A DNA stretch of 64,000 nt, taken from Capitella teleta (Eukaryota; Annelida; Polychaeta; Capitellidae). This document shows positions 10,173-20,858 of this stretch, piece by piece. Position numbers and translations under genes: made by a program. How positions within the stretch are numbered: position 1 is the stretch's first letter; each line of letters begins with the position of its first letter. The notes under the pieces were generated by a model. It did no database searches. It was not told the origin of the DNA and was given only the letters and a program-made list of their open reading frames with translations. The DNA is taken from the NCBI GenBank assembly GCA_000328365.1, contig KB310768.1:46135-110134 (forward strand), given 5' to 3'.

Positions 10173-11307
10173 TCAATTCAGACATTGTGAATTTCAGCCT
10201 TGCAAAGTGGCATCTAATCTCCCTCATGGAGATGAAAACGGAGCAGAGGAAGAGAACAGAAAAACTCAAAATGGTATCAGATATTTTAACCTCTCTGTGT
10301 AGCATAGAGTGAACTGTAGAAAAGACATTAGTGCAAAGTAAGTTGCAATTTTCCCGTCTAATAGTACGTAAACATGTATCTAGATTTTCATCCTTGTCAA
10401 AATATTGAGGTCCATTCAAATAACCCTTGCGTTGAACCACTAAATCCAAATAAAATGAAAGCCTCTCTAACCAAAATTAATCAGCAAATTATGGAGCCAT
10501 CTTCCCATTCACTCCCGTAAATATTAAAATTAATCGTATTAAATTGTCTTTAAGCATATCATAAGTTTATTATTATCCGAATCTCATGCAAACGAGAGTC
10601 GCCCATGCAATCATTGGTTTCTCCTTTCCGAAATCCATTTTCCAAGCACGCTGCAAATAAATTTCGCTCTATACGGATAAAAAATAGACTTTTTTTGTGT
10701 AAATATAAGGCAAAGACAAAACTTTTATTGACAATTATTAAGCAGCTGAAGCTACTTTTAGTTCCATATTAAGTTCATGTATTATTAATATGGATATGTA
10801 TATATATTCATATATTAAGTTCATGTCATCCTGAATATACAATACATATTATGGAACCTTTTTTTTTTGCCCAAAAACTTAACTGTTTAAACTTAACAGC
10901 GCATCATCGTCGTGTTTATACTATTTTGCCGTTTTTAGCGATTCAGTTTATTTTTCCCTTCCTGAAGTTATTATTATTATTATATACCTGGACAGTTTGT
11001 TGTAAGCTGTTTCATGTCTGTTTCCCATTTTTCAGAGAACGGCAACAGCACAGGCCTTGTGCAATGTCTTTACTGCTTGGAAGTATTTGCATCAATGACC
11101 TTTTTGAATCAACACAAACGGGATATGCATGAAGATGCTTGGAGGAGAGAAGAGGATGCGTTTATGGACATCAAGTCTGAAATGAACAACGGGAAACCCT
11201 CAAATGAATATTGCGTCATGTGGAAAGGTTTCGATCGCGATGAAACTATGAATAAGGAGATTGGACGACTGTTTATCAAACCTGAGATCAAAGAAGAAAT
11301 TGAATGA
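9500..11307 (+). CDS. THAP-domain protein with C-terminal C2H2 finger (4 coding exons)
   Basis: Exons 9500-9634, 9901-10146, 10198-10273 and 11036-11307 (stop TGA) join in frame (phases 0, 0, 1) to give 242 residues. The N-terminal THAP domain shows Cys12, Cys17, Cys60 and His63, Trp40, and AVPSIH at 93-98. Residues 98-152 are basic then acidic linker. A C2H2 finger follows with Cys163, Cys166, His179 and His184 (spacing C-x2-C-x12-H-x4-H) and an acidic tail ending EIKEEIE. Such proteins are nuclear DNA-binding factors, often from co-opted P-element-like transposases; no transposase core is seen here. The initiator ATG follows a TTGCAG acceptor by 13 bases, so transcription starts upstream, perhaps at 7196. 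An AATAAA at 11355-11360 gives a short 3' UTR. Confidence 0.82.
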
Positions 11308-11354
11308 TGATGGAATTTGTGCTCAACTTAAAACAGACCAGCGTGGTTCCTTGT

Positions 11355-11360
11355 AATAAA
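11355..11360 (+). terminator. Polyadenylation signal of the THAP gene
   Basis: AATAAA 48 bp past the stop codon. A second possible signal (AATAAA in tcaaataaacc) lies near 11624. Confidence 0.55.
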
Positions 11361-11639
11361 TAATTAGCATAATTACTGTATTTCTTTAACTGATAAATCA
11401 CATGTAATAATGTTTCAGATACCTACACATGGAAAAAGAAAATATATCATTGAAAAAATATTCACATTGTGAATGGAACACTGAGCAATCATCGGTACAA
11501 GTGCGTGTGTAGCAATTATGAACAGTTTGTTGTAGCAATAATGAGCAGTTTATTGCATTAATTCAATATTAGAAGTATTAAATATCCATGTAATGCAAAG
11601 GAAACAATATTTGGTGATATCAAATAAACCGTTGTGTAT

Positions 11640-12560
11640 CATTTTATAAGGAATTGTTCAATGAATTTTTGTATGAATTGATGCTTCTTATTGTATAGAT
11701 AAATAAGCGTGATTTTTAAAGTATGTTTATTCTATAATTTTATTGAAACATGCGTAAGTTCGTTTCACAGCACTCATTTGGTTGAGCTCAACTACTATGG
11801 AACTACATCAATTGTTCTCAAGAATCAAACAATCAAAACGTACGGATACAAAATATGTCTGAACCGCTGTGTCGTACTTAACGCCACCATACAATATTTT
11901 CAGGTAACCCACATATAATCCACGCCTACCTTTCTCAAACGAGATGAGATGGTTGATGAGATGACTTCACAATCTAATGAAATCGAACATGATATGGAAA
12001 CGAGATTTTAAACCTCTCGAATTCGATTTTTACCCTGGAATTAATTAGCTCGCATCATGTGTAGCTTTGCCCCAGTTCTCTCATACAACGTAAGTGAGAG
12101 CAATGCCCTATTCATACCAGTTCATCTCCAAATGGAACCGAGGATCATTTTGAATTCTTGAAGTATACAATTACCGCTGGATGAATCTGAATTATGTTGC
12201 ATTGTGGGAAGCATCAGCAGTTAAACATAAGCATAAATCATTTGCCTCGATGTGGTGCGAATGGGATACGACACAGAATAAATGCGTTTGGTTGCTGTGC
12301 ATTAAATACTTAATGCATCAACATTAAAAGAATGTAATGAAATAACAAGTATTGCATCAGCATCCATAACAATCAATGACGTCATAATTTAACTTAGGAC
12401 TGATAACCATATCCATATCCATAACCATAACCATAACCATCCATAACCATATCCATGGGGATACGAATTGTTCTGCAGTATATTATGAAATGTCTGTTCG
12501 AGTAGCCTTCATGAGCACTGTGCTACCAAAATAAAATATCACTGCATTATTGTTATACCA
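11640..12560. other. Intergenic, no gene seen; short CCATAA/CCATAT repeat
   Basis: No supported exon. Positions 12403-12456 carry a short tandem of the hexamers CCATAT and CCATAA. These differ from the telomere unit CCCTAA and look like ordinary microsatellite expansion. Confidence 0.5.
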
Positions 12561-12562
12561 AG

Positions 12563-12716
12563 TGGCAAATATAGTTGGTGTGGTCCTCGAAAGTAACCAT
12601 GGATAAAGTTCCTTGCTCACGGACACGGGGTCGGTGGCTGGTTTTGAACAAGAAGTCCACAAAGTTACCACAAAACATTAAGTAAGCTAACCACTCGAAT
12701 ACAACCGTCACCTCCC
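12563..12716 (-). mobile_element. SINE family 2, diverged copy
   Basis: On the minus strand it keeps the GGTTAGCTTACTTAA-like head and the tgtccgtgagcaaggaactt body that align with the copy at 4112-4322, with many changes. It lies just downstream of the stop of the coiled-coil gene and may be in its 3' UTR. Confidence 0.65.
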
Positions 12717-12764
12717 CATTATGAAAGCCTGCGTACCACGTCCCCACTATGTGCGGTGTCGTCA

Positions 12765-13637
12765 TCAATCCTTGTGCACAGATTTTGGTGACTTTATAGA
12801 AGTGAGGGATGAGCACAGTCTTTGCATTGTACTACTTCCCCGTGAGTTCCCTGGGGTGCTAGTTAGCCCCAGCAGGACAGCCGCCATCTGAATTTCGTCT
12901 TCCAAGTTGGCCATAATTTTTGGACCAATGGGGTTCTTCTCATTCTGTTCTCGTGTCATGGCAATGCCTCGTCCGGCCAAATTCTTCTTCACTATCTGCT
13001 CTCGTTCCTTTTTCACTGCCAGCTTCTTGTCCATTTCAGCCCTGGATTGCGATCTTTTCAGCTCACTCGATTTGGCAATTGCGGCTACCAGCTCCAACCT
13101 CCGCTCTTCTCTTTCTCGGTTGAATGTTTTTACCTCCAAAGGCGTTTTGGGCGTTTTCCGATCGTTAATCTCGCAAACAATTGACATGTTGTCTGTAATG
13201 GACACGCTGTCTCCAATGGAAACACTGTCCCTCGCGCTACCCATGCTGCTGCACATAGAGTCTTCCATTGACATAATCATGAATGTCACCGCTCGACCCG
13301 AATGATCTTGGTGATCTGGAATATAAAATGGGACGACGATTAACCAATTTAAAGAGGACATCTGTTCATTTCACAACCACTTTCGCTCGTATACTTTATT
13401 GAAGGCGGAGAGATGGATGTTTAAGCGACCTGTCAGCTAGACACCTTCATTCTATAGCACTGTCATCAATAAGTGGGAGGTATGTATTAATAATATTCGC
13501 ACTAAAATGTTCCGAACCCAGACCTAATGGCCCATGGTTTTGTGATAAACATAAGCTACGCATGCAATATATGTCACATAACACTGAGTTATGCCCAAGC
13601 ACCTACCTCTGGCGTTCCCTGAGTACAAACTGAACAT
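12765..13637 (-). CDS. Two-exon coiled-coil protein of unknown family, X-box promoter
   Basis: Exon 1 is 13637-13607 (ATG, donor AGAG then GTAGGT) and exon 2 is 13315-12765 (acceptor TATTCCAG, stop after KSVHKD). The joint is phase 1 on both sides and gives 193 residues. Residues 23-60 are Met/Ser/Asp-rich; residues about 75-125 are a highly charged helix (NREREERRLELVAAIAKSSE and following KKLAVKKEREQIVKKNL) typical of a coiled coil; the C-terminus is Ser-rich. No signal peptide or membrane segment. I do not recognise the family. A perfect RFX X-box lies 72 bp upstream of the ATG; in animals this motif marks many ciliary genes, so a ciliary or flagellar role is a reasonable guess but only that. 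Confidence 0.65.
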
Positions 13638-13708
13638 TTCCGCCTTACACTGTCATATTCACAACGTGGCGTCTAGTCTAAACTATGCATGAGTGCTTTT
13701 CAAACACT

Positions 13709-13721
13709 GTTGCCTGGCAAC
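13709..13721. promoter_or_regulatory. RFX X-box upstream of the coiled-coil gene
   Basis: GTTGCCTGGCAAC is a perfect two-arm RFX site (GTTGCC, one-base spacer, GGCAAC). Its distance of 72 bp from the start codon is in the usual window for functional X-boxes of ciliary genes. Confidence 0.55.
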
Positions 13722-14206
13722 AATATGCTTTGTTCGCTGTATCAATTATTCAATCCTTTTGTTTTGGTCGATTGTTGAACAAAATGTGACCCAGTGGAAA
13801 GTGCGCAGGTACAAGTATAATTAGAAATGCATTTGAAACGAAGACGGCTTATGACTGCATATATATTTATACACATGTATATGCATATATATGTATATAA
13901 AATGTAATAAATATTTACTTTTGCTTAGCTTACAATCACAAACGCAAATAATTGTTAATGCAATAATGACCAATGGTGCATTCTTAAGAAAATAAAAACA
14001 CGAGTTAACTTGTTGTTGTTTCATCTGGTTTTCTGGTGACCTCTTCATTGGTGCAAGGTCTTTGTGAGAAAGATCATAATTAAGTAAAAGGACAGAGTTC
14101 TCTTTCATTCCCTCGTTGAGTTACACCGGCGATCGCGGTCGATTCGGCCTCAAACAAAAGAACTCAAAAGAACTTCACCCGTGCACACTCATAACAATAA
14201 TCCACT

Positions 14207-14407
14207 TTACCCAAAGATCATTGCTTTGCCTTCTAATAACGAGCATCCGATGCTCTCTGGAACACCCAAGGAAAGAGAAATTGCAATGACCAAAACCAGG
14301 AGATAAATTATAGTGAACCACATAATATAGAAACGCCCATAGACAATCGCAAATCCGATGCGCATGCGCGTATTAAGGGGAGCTTTGGGATTTTTTGGTG
14401 AGGGCAT
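14207..14407 (-). CDS. Possible small single-pass membrane protein or first exon
   Basis: A 66-residue frame with a basic N-terminus (MPSPKNPKAP), one strong membrane segment (about residues 28-48, IIYLLVLVIAISLSLGV) and a short tail. It starts just inside a CpG-rich patch with an NRF1-type palindrome at 14359-14370. The last codon overlaps a possible donor (TTTGG then GTAAAG), so it could be a first exon. No family recognised and the start context is weak. Confidence 0.28.
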   Translation of the reverse strand: MPSPKNPKAPLNTRMRIGFAIVYGRFYIMWFTIIYLLVLVIAISLSLGVPESIGCSLLEGKAMIFG

Positions 14408-14891
14408 ATGCGACGTCGCGCGATGCAGTCTGGGTAATTCTGGAAATAATCAGGATCGTCTATTTCGTACCCAAGTACCAAGGTGTCGACTGCACTCGCT
14501 ATTATATATTATAATGGTTGCTGAATAATCTCACGATTACAGACATTAATGCCCCAACGATGGAAACAGACCCACATGTTTGAGTTGACGAGGCATATTG
14601 CGCGACAGAAGCATTAATGAACCATGAGAATCATGAATATCCATTATAATTATGACCTAATAATTAATTGCTGATTAAACTAGCATGCATAGCTACATAT
14701 GCGAAGAGCTCTTTGTAGCCTCTATGTTTCATTCATTTAGGTAAATGATTTGCTTATCACTCTGCGTGATGTATTCTGGCCCGAGTCACTAATCAGAGCA
14801 TTAATCGATATTCGCCCCAGTTATGCCGTGATCAAATGATAGCAGAGAGGTGTGATTTATTATCTATTTAGATCTCGGCGATCTCAGCCAT

Positions 14892-14963
14892 TCCTAGTTA
14901 GTATAGTGGTGAGTATCCCCGCCTGTCACGCGGGAGACCGGGGTTCAATTCCCCGACTGGGAG
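14892..14963 (+). tRNA. tRNA-Asp (GTC)
   Basis: A 72-nt cloverleaf: acceptor arms TCCTAGT and ACTGGGA pair with one G-U, the anticodon arm reads CCTGTCACG (anticodon GTC), and the T arm CGGGGTTCAATTCCCCG is intact. A box TAGTATAGTGG and B box GGTTCAATTCC are present. No intron. A T run at 14970-14973 would end Pol III transcription. Confidence 0.95.
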
Positions 14964-15126
14964 GCAAATGTTTTCGTTTTTTGTTTGTTTGTTTGTTTGT
15001 TTTTTTTTCAATGTATTACTTTTTTTTTCATGGGTTAACTTGTATATAACATCAAAATTTGCTTCAAATGACAAAATCTAAAAATTTCCTGATATTTTCA
15101 AATAGCAATGTTTCGCTATGAATAAC

Positions 15127-15181
15127 AATGTAGTAATCATAACGTTCCCGACAGCCGTTCCGAACGTTATGATTACTACAT
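15127..15181. repeat. Perfect 20-bp inverted repeat, 14-nt loop
   Basis: The arm atgtagtaatcataacgttc is followed after 14 bases by its exact reverse complement. It lies between the two tRNA-Asp genes. The flanks do not extend the pairing. A shorter imperfect version with the same core (atcataacg and cgttatgat) lies near 22657-22683. Confidence 0.9.
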
Positions 15182-15815
15182 GTACGAACATTGCTTTCTC
15201 AAATCGGCTGTCCATTCCTATACTCGCGTTTGCACTTGAGAATTATTATTCGTTGTCTGTGTTGTATGGTAAATCCTCAGACCTAGGCATGAAAGATAGG
15301 ATTCACCATGCTACTGAATGCTACTCCGGTGCTACTGAAAAGAAGCACCGGCACACACCGATGAAAACTCACCCCTATTTTAGTACATTCATTTCACTCG
15401 ATTTCACATGACGTCACTCGGAATTCCCAAGATGGGTCACAAGGTGAGGCGATTGAAAATGAATTCACAGTGTGTGCTAAATATGACCAGTTGACTAAAT
15501 GTTACTATAAATAGCAGGCAATGAGATACCACCTGTCATCGGTGTGTGCCTGCAGCATTATATATGGCCAGGGAACCAGTGAAGCCAGATGTATGGGCTC
15601 CTTTGTGACAGAACATTCTAATTTCTTAGCGAGATTGAGACGCCCTGAGAAACTTTTCTACGTCAGCCAGATCACCAAAGGCAAAATAAATCAGCGTAAC
15701 ATGTATGAAATTATGATGTACCTACTATTTTGATTATGTTTGACTTAGTCATTCCTAGATAGAATATTTTATGTTTGTAGATATATAATTTCTTGACCTC
15801 AATCCACGCAGCCAT

Positions 15816-15887
15816 TCCTAGTTAGTATAGTGGTGAGTATCCCCGCCTGTCACGCGGGAGACAGGGGTTCAATTCCCCGACTGGGAG
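15816..15887 (+). tRNA. tRNA-Asp (GTC), second copy with a T-stem mismatch
   Basis: Identical to the gene at 14892-14963 except for one base: the first T-stem position is A instead of C (AGGGG against CCCCG), which puts an A-G mismatch in that stem. Both copies share the 5' flank cagccat, so they arose by local duplication. A T run follows the 3' end. It could be functional or an early pseudogene. Confidence 0.88.
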
Positions 15888-16590
15888 GCTAAAATTTTTT
15901 TAGGACTTTTTATATCGCGTTCAATTGTTATTCAAAATTTGTTTTCGAAAAATTGAAAATGAAAAATTGAATTTAATAATAATTAAAATTTCAAGTAATA
16001 TAATTTCTGATATAGTTACCACTAGATTAATGAATTCATAACGGCTACAATGCATGTTAATTAACAATTACTTAATTAATTAAATTAATTAATAAATTAT
16101 AATATCATGAACACTACATCACTGGAATGGTATATAGACCCCTGAGTGTTTTAGTGTAACTGCAGTGTTACACATAATTGCATAACATCGACCGGTCACC
16201 CCGCTAGGGTGCGCTATGATGTAGGCATGAGACCTCGTAATTGATTCACTCACAGCTCTGCTCAACGCGCCCGTTGCCCCAGCCTCGAATTACAGGCAGG
16301 TACCTCTTTAAGGTAAATGAATTAGGTCTACTTCTTCTATGCGTCTAAATTTCACGCTACAACAAACTGGTAGTAATTGCATGTGTACGAATCAGAATTG
16401 AATAGGTCTTTAAATCAATTTTATAATTAATAGAAAGCTTTCATTTTGAATTTAAATATAAAGCTAGATGATAGGCAATCGAAAAGTATGATAATTATCA
16501 TTAGATATCAAGTTGTAGAGCAATAGAGAACGTATGTTTATGGGGTATTATTATAATAATTATGGAATTGTATCAATATATTGAACAGCT
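15888..16590. other. AT-rich intergenic stretch, no gene seen
   Basis: Very AT-rich (TTAATTAA-type runs at 16055-16100). No exon is supported. A weak minus-strand exon candidate begins just to the right, at 16594-16655. Confidence 0.4.
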
Positions 16591-16864
16591 CACCTGCGCC
16601 TCAAGTTCATGGAGTATACTCCTAAATTTTTCAGTCGTTTTTCCGGTGCTGATTGCTGCAACATTCGCATAAAAACGATTAATTATTAGCTACAGGGTGA
16701 TCCGAAAGTTTATTTGCAGGTAATGGGCATTTCTCAATGTGGTGTAATTCTAGTTCCCAAAAACAATCAACAATAAATATACAATTAAAAATGTCCTGTG
16801 CACCCTTTAATATTTTTTTTTTTTTTTTTTTTTTTCCTCGGCACAGTTATATTTTATGTATGCA

Positions 16865-18093
16865 TGAGGGAGGGCCCAGAAGTACTGAGCCTCGGCATTT
16901 TGCGTTGTAATTTAAGCTTGATTTTTATTTTCTATTTAACATTGTCATCTTCAAGTAGAATACATTCTTACCATTGATTTTCAACGCTTCAATGCCTTGC
17001 CAGAAGAACTCTTCGCTTTGACTCTGACAACACGACGCATCAGCTCATATCAGTTCATTGGTGCTTGCAAAATGACGTCCCCTGATAGCACTTTTTAGAT
17101 TTCCAGATAGTTGGCAGTCGCTTGGGGTCAGGTCTGGAGAGTAAAAGGGGTGAGAAAGAATTTCGAATCCGCACTTCCCGCCACTGGCCACCGCAATGTG
17201 ATTGTCGTGTGAAGGAGAATTGTCCTGCTGAAGGCGCTGACCCCTGGCAAGCAAGCCGCGGCGTTTCTTCCTGATCGCTGTACGAAATTTTTCTAGTAGC
17301 TTGGCATAGTATGCGCCGAGATAACTGGCATCATGGCATCATGTTCGTTCTTGATCCCTTATCGTTTTGAGCGGGATCCATAATTCTGCCACTCCAAGGA
17401 CTCTCGCTTGCTTTCAGAGTCCTAGTGGAAATTCGATGTTTCGTTGCATTCAGTCTTTCATAAAAGCCGCGATGTCTCAGTCTGCCGAGGGTCAGAAGCT
17501 GGTAGGACGCGATGAATCCGGCAACCTTTTGCGATTCTGTCAACATGTTCAGAAACAAGCGAGCAGATAACTTTTGCATTTTCAGATCATCACGGATGTT
17601 TTGCTGCACAGTGCTTGGTGATAGCCAAGTCAGATCATACAGTTCAATTAGCGAGATCTGTCTGTTTACTAAGATCAATCACTCGAGTTTCGCTGCTTGG
17701 GTAATATAATCTTGACTGTCACAGACCGTCCGACATGGTGGCCACGGTTCTCTCTTCCTGGTTAAATGGCCACCACCCATCATTTGGTCATTGCATCAGA
17801 TGGGGCTTGTCTTCCATAAACTTTGGTCATATCTTGGATGATTTCTTTGCAGTTTTTACCACTCCGCACAAATAAACATATGACGGAACTATACTGGATC
17901 GTCTTCATTTTACTCAAAGAAACTGAAAATGATGTGGATAGGTCTATACGAGACAAACTGACAAAAAGTGCTGAATCATTATGATAATTTTACAGGAAAC
18001 TTGTATTGGTTGCTATAGGCAACATGTGCGAAAGCACGTGAGAATCGGACAACTGTTTCTCCTCGGGGCTCATTATTTCTGGGCCCTCCCTCG
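16865..18093 (-). mobile_element. Mariner DNA transposon, full length but inactive
   Basis: Inverted ends GAGGGAGGGCCCAGAA are found at 16866 and, reversed, at 18077-18092, with matching inner parts (ATAATGAGC versus GTACTGAGC). The 1.23-kb size fits mariner. The minus strand encodes a transposase in pieces: an N-terminal part with a helix-turn-helix and LKMQKLSARLF near 17580-17600, and a C-terminal part with QDNSPSHD and YSPDLTPSD, the D-containing motifs of the mariner catalytic core. The frame is broken in several places (no single open frame spans the element), so it is not autonomous. TA dinucleotides flank both ends. Confidence 0.88.
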
Positions 18094-18489
18094 TATGTAT
18101 TGTCGAATTATCTTTGAAATGAGTGTGGATATTTTGTAACTAACTTTAATTTATGTTGTTATGATGAATGAAAAATTTATACTTTTGACGACAGAATAAA
18201 ACATAACCTCACGTGATCTTATTCAAAATGTGATTATCTGTACATGAATATGCATCGATTAAAATAAATTGCTAATCATATATTATTCCCTTTATGAGCC
18301 ACTTTTGAAATATAGTTTTTATCAAGAACGTCTGTGACAAACCATTGTATGGTATCTCATTATCGTCGCTATTTGGAGTGCGACGTGCCAATATATTACT
18401 ATATTATGAACTTTGTATAATTTGGAAAACACTTGGCTAAACGTTCTGAGGGTATAAAAATTTAAATTGATGGGTGTCGTAGTACAAAA

Positions 18490-19066
18490 CGCAAAACCAC
18501 ACTTTAGATGGAATGATTATTTTATTGAAAATAATGCTTAAAGATTGTCGACAATATGGAGTATTTTGGTCTTCCATTGCCTCAATACAAGCCATGCACC
18601 TTCGGTGCATGCTGCGGATGAGAATTCGGATCCTCTCCTGGGCCAGTGCAGCCCATTCTTCCAAAGGTCCACCGCAAGTGCTGCAGCGCCCTACAGAGGC
18701 GGTTACACGACGCTTCAATGGGGACCTCTAAAAATGTGGACCTCCTAAATGGCGTCGGGTGGAGTCGCATGTTTCGAAGTCATCGTCGAACTGTTTGCTC
18801 GCTAATTTGGGGTCCGTGGGATCCGACGATATCGTCTGCGGTCCGGTAGATGGACGGAAACGGTCTCGGAGGTGACTCAACAGGATTGCAGGATCCTGCC
18901 TCCGGGTCGCAACCCGAGGTCTCCCAGACTTGGGTCGATCAAGGACCTGGTGAAGCGTAGACGGAGGGCGAGCAGTGTAGCCCTAGGCATTGAAGAACGA
19001 AAAGTGTCAAACAACTCGTGAACCATCGAAGAAAGAATGGCTAATGTTTGATTAATTTCCATGCAT
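18490..19066 (-). mobile_element. Tc1-like transposase remnant
   Basis: On the minus strand a decayed transposase can be followed in changing frames: RPKSGRPRVATRRQDPAIL (the GRPR linker motif) near 18880-18940, a middle part, then ERIRILIRSMHRRCMACIEA near 18590-18650, which matches the C-terminal end of Tc1-like transposases. No terminal inverted repeats were recognised. It is older or more damaged than the mariner next to it. Confidence 0.78.
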
Positions 19067-19579
19067 GAATTTTGGAGATGAACATATTTCTTTGTTCATC
19101 TCTGTTGTTGTTCAACCAAGCACAATGTTTCTCTTTTCTCTTCATGAATTTATCGAGTGACCGCTTGGGACACATGTCACTGATCAGGAAAAGTGTCAAA
19201 TACTTTTGAGCCCATAATAAAATAAATATAAAAGTGTATAGTTTCTTTTGTTGCTCAGTATATAAGGCGATAACCAGGGAATTGTGTCAAGCGCACAATG
19301 AAAAATAGCTAAATTTACCCAAAATTATCACCCATGACGAAAATAAATTAAATTATCTTCTTTCGTTATTCGCCGAATACTTATTGTCACCGAATTGAAA
19401 GTATAACTGCATGTATTACCCAAACAGTTCAAGATTCACAAACAACATATCTTTGTGTTCACTGGATACCTATAGCAAATCGTTTTTCTGGCTTTTAAAA
19501 GAAACACATTATCGTAGTATTTGATTACTTACAGCACAAACGAGAGACGATTGAATTAAGAAATGGATAAGATGGTCAA
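19067..19579. other. Intergenic, no gene seen
   Basis: AT-rich sequence between the Tc1-like remnant and the 3' end of the elongase gene, without recognisable exons or repeats. Confidence 0.4.
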
Positions 19580-19585
19580 TTTTAT
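19580..19585 (-). terminator. Polyadenylation signal of the elongase gene
   Basis: AATAAA on the minus strand (tttatt on the plus strand), 134 bp past the stop codon at 19720. Confidence 0.6.
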
Positions 19586-19719
19586 TACCATGAACAATAC
19601 CAGTATGTCAATAACGAAAAATGAAATATACTTTAACAGGATACAATCGAGTGAACATTACTAGAAAATGGTTGCACTTGGAATCAAGAATGAGAAATAT
19701 CCTATTCAGAGCCCTTAGG

Positions 19720-20553
19720 CTAAACTGCCTTCTTACTAATTCCATTGGTAACCGCTGTGTTGGTTTTCTTTGGTCTGGGTTTGAGATAAGACTGATAGAA
19801 GAAATTAGCGAACAGGATAAAGTAAGTGGCATACATGAACACAGTCCAGAAAAGAATGGTGTAGTTGGTGGAGCAGGGGCGTCCTTGCCCGAGGTACTCG
19901 TAGCTCTTGAAGGCGACGAAGAGTCCGATGGCCATTTGGGTGAGCTGCATGAAGGTGATCAGCATGCTAACATTCTTCGGGATCCACACATTGAACGATT
20001 TCAATGCATAGTAGGAATACATCACAGCGTGCACGCAGAAGTTGAGAGTTAAGAAGTAGCGTCCCGACGCAGCGATGTTTCCGTAGGCGTAGACACTGAA
20101 GATCAAGACGGTGAAATGATGGTACCAGTGCAGAAAGATCACCGGCCTCTTCTTCAGCACAAGAAACGCCGTATCCAGCAGTTCTGGAACCTTCGATAGG
20201 GTAAACAGTAAACCCCAGAAGGCTGTCGGTGCTTCCAGCATGAAACTGGGCTCACAGATCGACTCTTCCAGCGACCGCATCGCAGTGGTGTACAGGTTTG
20301 GGACGGTTCGGGCAGCCCCCGCAATGCTGAACACGGCCAAGAGAGCGCTCCATACTCCGAGGCTTGTTTTGAGCTGGTACGCCGGTCGGTTTTCCATGAT
20401 GCGTTTGCCGCCAAAGACCATTAGAATGTAGACCGCTGAGATCCACAGGGTCAGAGTCCAGTTCTCCCGCACTAGGGTGGTGGTGTATCGGGCGTCCATG
20501 TTCGACTCATAGTCAAGGAGTCTGTTCAAGAAGTTGCCTGTATTAGTTGCCAT
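19720..20553 (-). CDS. Very-long-chain fatty acid elongase, ELOVL6/ELOVL3 type
   Basis: A single coding exon of 277 residues starting at the ATG in ACCATGG (20553). It is an ELO-family 3-ketoacyl-CoA synthase of the ER membrane, which adds malonyl units to acyl-CoA; the ELOVL6 branch mainly extends C12-C16 saturated chains. Seen: KVPELLDT (121-128), the catalytic histidine box HWYHH (142-146), NFCVHAVMYSYYAL (171-184), TFMQLTQ (200-206), several membrane helices and a C-terminal KKAV dilysine ER-retrieval signal. Length is usual for the family (about 265-300). A splice acceptor (CGCTCTGACAG) ends 11 bases before the ATG, and a consensus donor near 21037 marks a likely 5' UTR exon. Coding intron loss compared with vertebrate ELOVL6 is notable; no frame damage suggests a processed pseudogene, and the 5' UTR intron argues against it. 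Confidence 0.93.
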   Translation of the reverse strand: MATNTGNFLNRLLDYESNMDARYTTTLVRENWTLTLWISAVYILMVFGGKRIMENRPAYQLKTSLGVWSALLAVFSIAGAARTVPNLYTTAMRSLEESICEPSFMLEAPTAFWGLLFTLSKVPELLDTAFLVLKKRPVIFLHWYHHFTVLIFSVYAYGNIAASGRYFLTLNFCVHAVMYSYYALKSFNVWIPKNVSMLITFMQLTQMAIGLFVAFKSYEYLGQGRPCSTNYTILFWTVFMYATYFILFANFFYQSYLKPRPKKTNTAVTNGISKKAV

Positions 20554-20830
20554 GGTCACGGAATCTGTCAGAGCGAGAAACGGAGCAATGAGTGTTACGA
20601 TCGCCAGTGCATGCTTTTAAGAGCTGACACGCCTATCTTGAATTTCGTGACGACTGCAAGTGATAAGAAATGATAAGGATTTAAGGTTTTTGGCATGTAC
20701 CAGACAAAGCCAGAGATCGGGGTGAGGAGAATATAATTCTATCATATCTTTACCTTGAACTAGATATTAATTGTAGCCGTGAGCCACTTAAGACTAGGGT
20801 GATAAAAATACTGCATTGTATCAATTGAAC

Positions 20831-20848
20831 CACGCATGCGCATGCGTG
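20831..20848. promoter_or_regulatory. 18-bp perfect palindrome, NRF1-like core
   Basis: CACGCATGCGCATGCGTG is its own reverse complement and alternates purine and pyrimidine throughout, so it could adopt Z-DNA. The TGCGCATGCG core resembles the NRF1 site. It lies in the presumed 5' UTR intron of the elongase gene. Similar cores occur at 14359-14370, 48217-48228 and 55440-55451. Confidence 0.5.
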
Positions 20849-20858
20849 ACACCGATTC

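Noticed and set aside
12403-12456. CCATAA/CCATAT repeat as an interstitial telomere
   Set aside because: The animal telomere unit is CCCTAA; the observed units differ in the third base and vary, so it is a plain microsatellite.
16693-16712. TACAGGGTGATCCGAAAGTT as a transposon end
   Set aside because: It resembles Tc1/mariner-type ends but no inverted partner was found within several kilobases.
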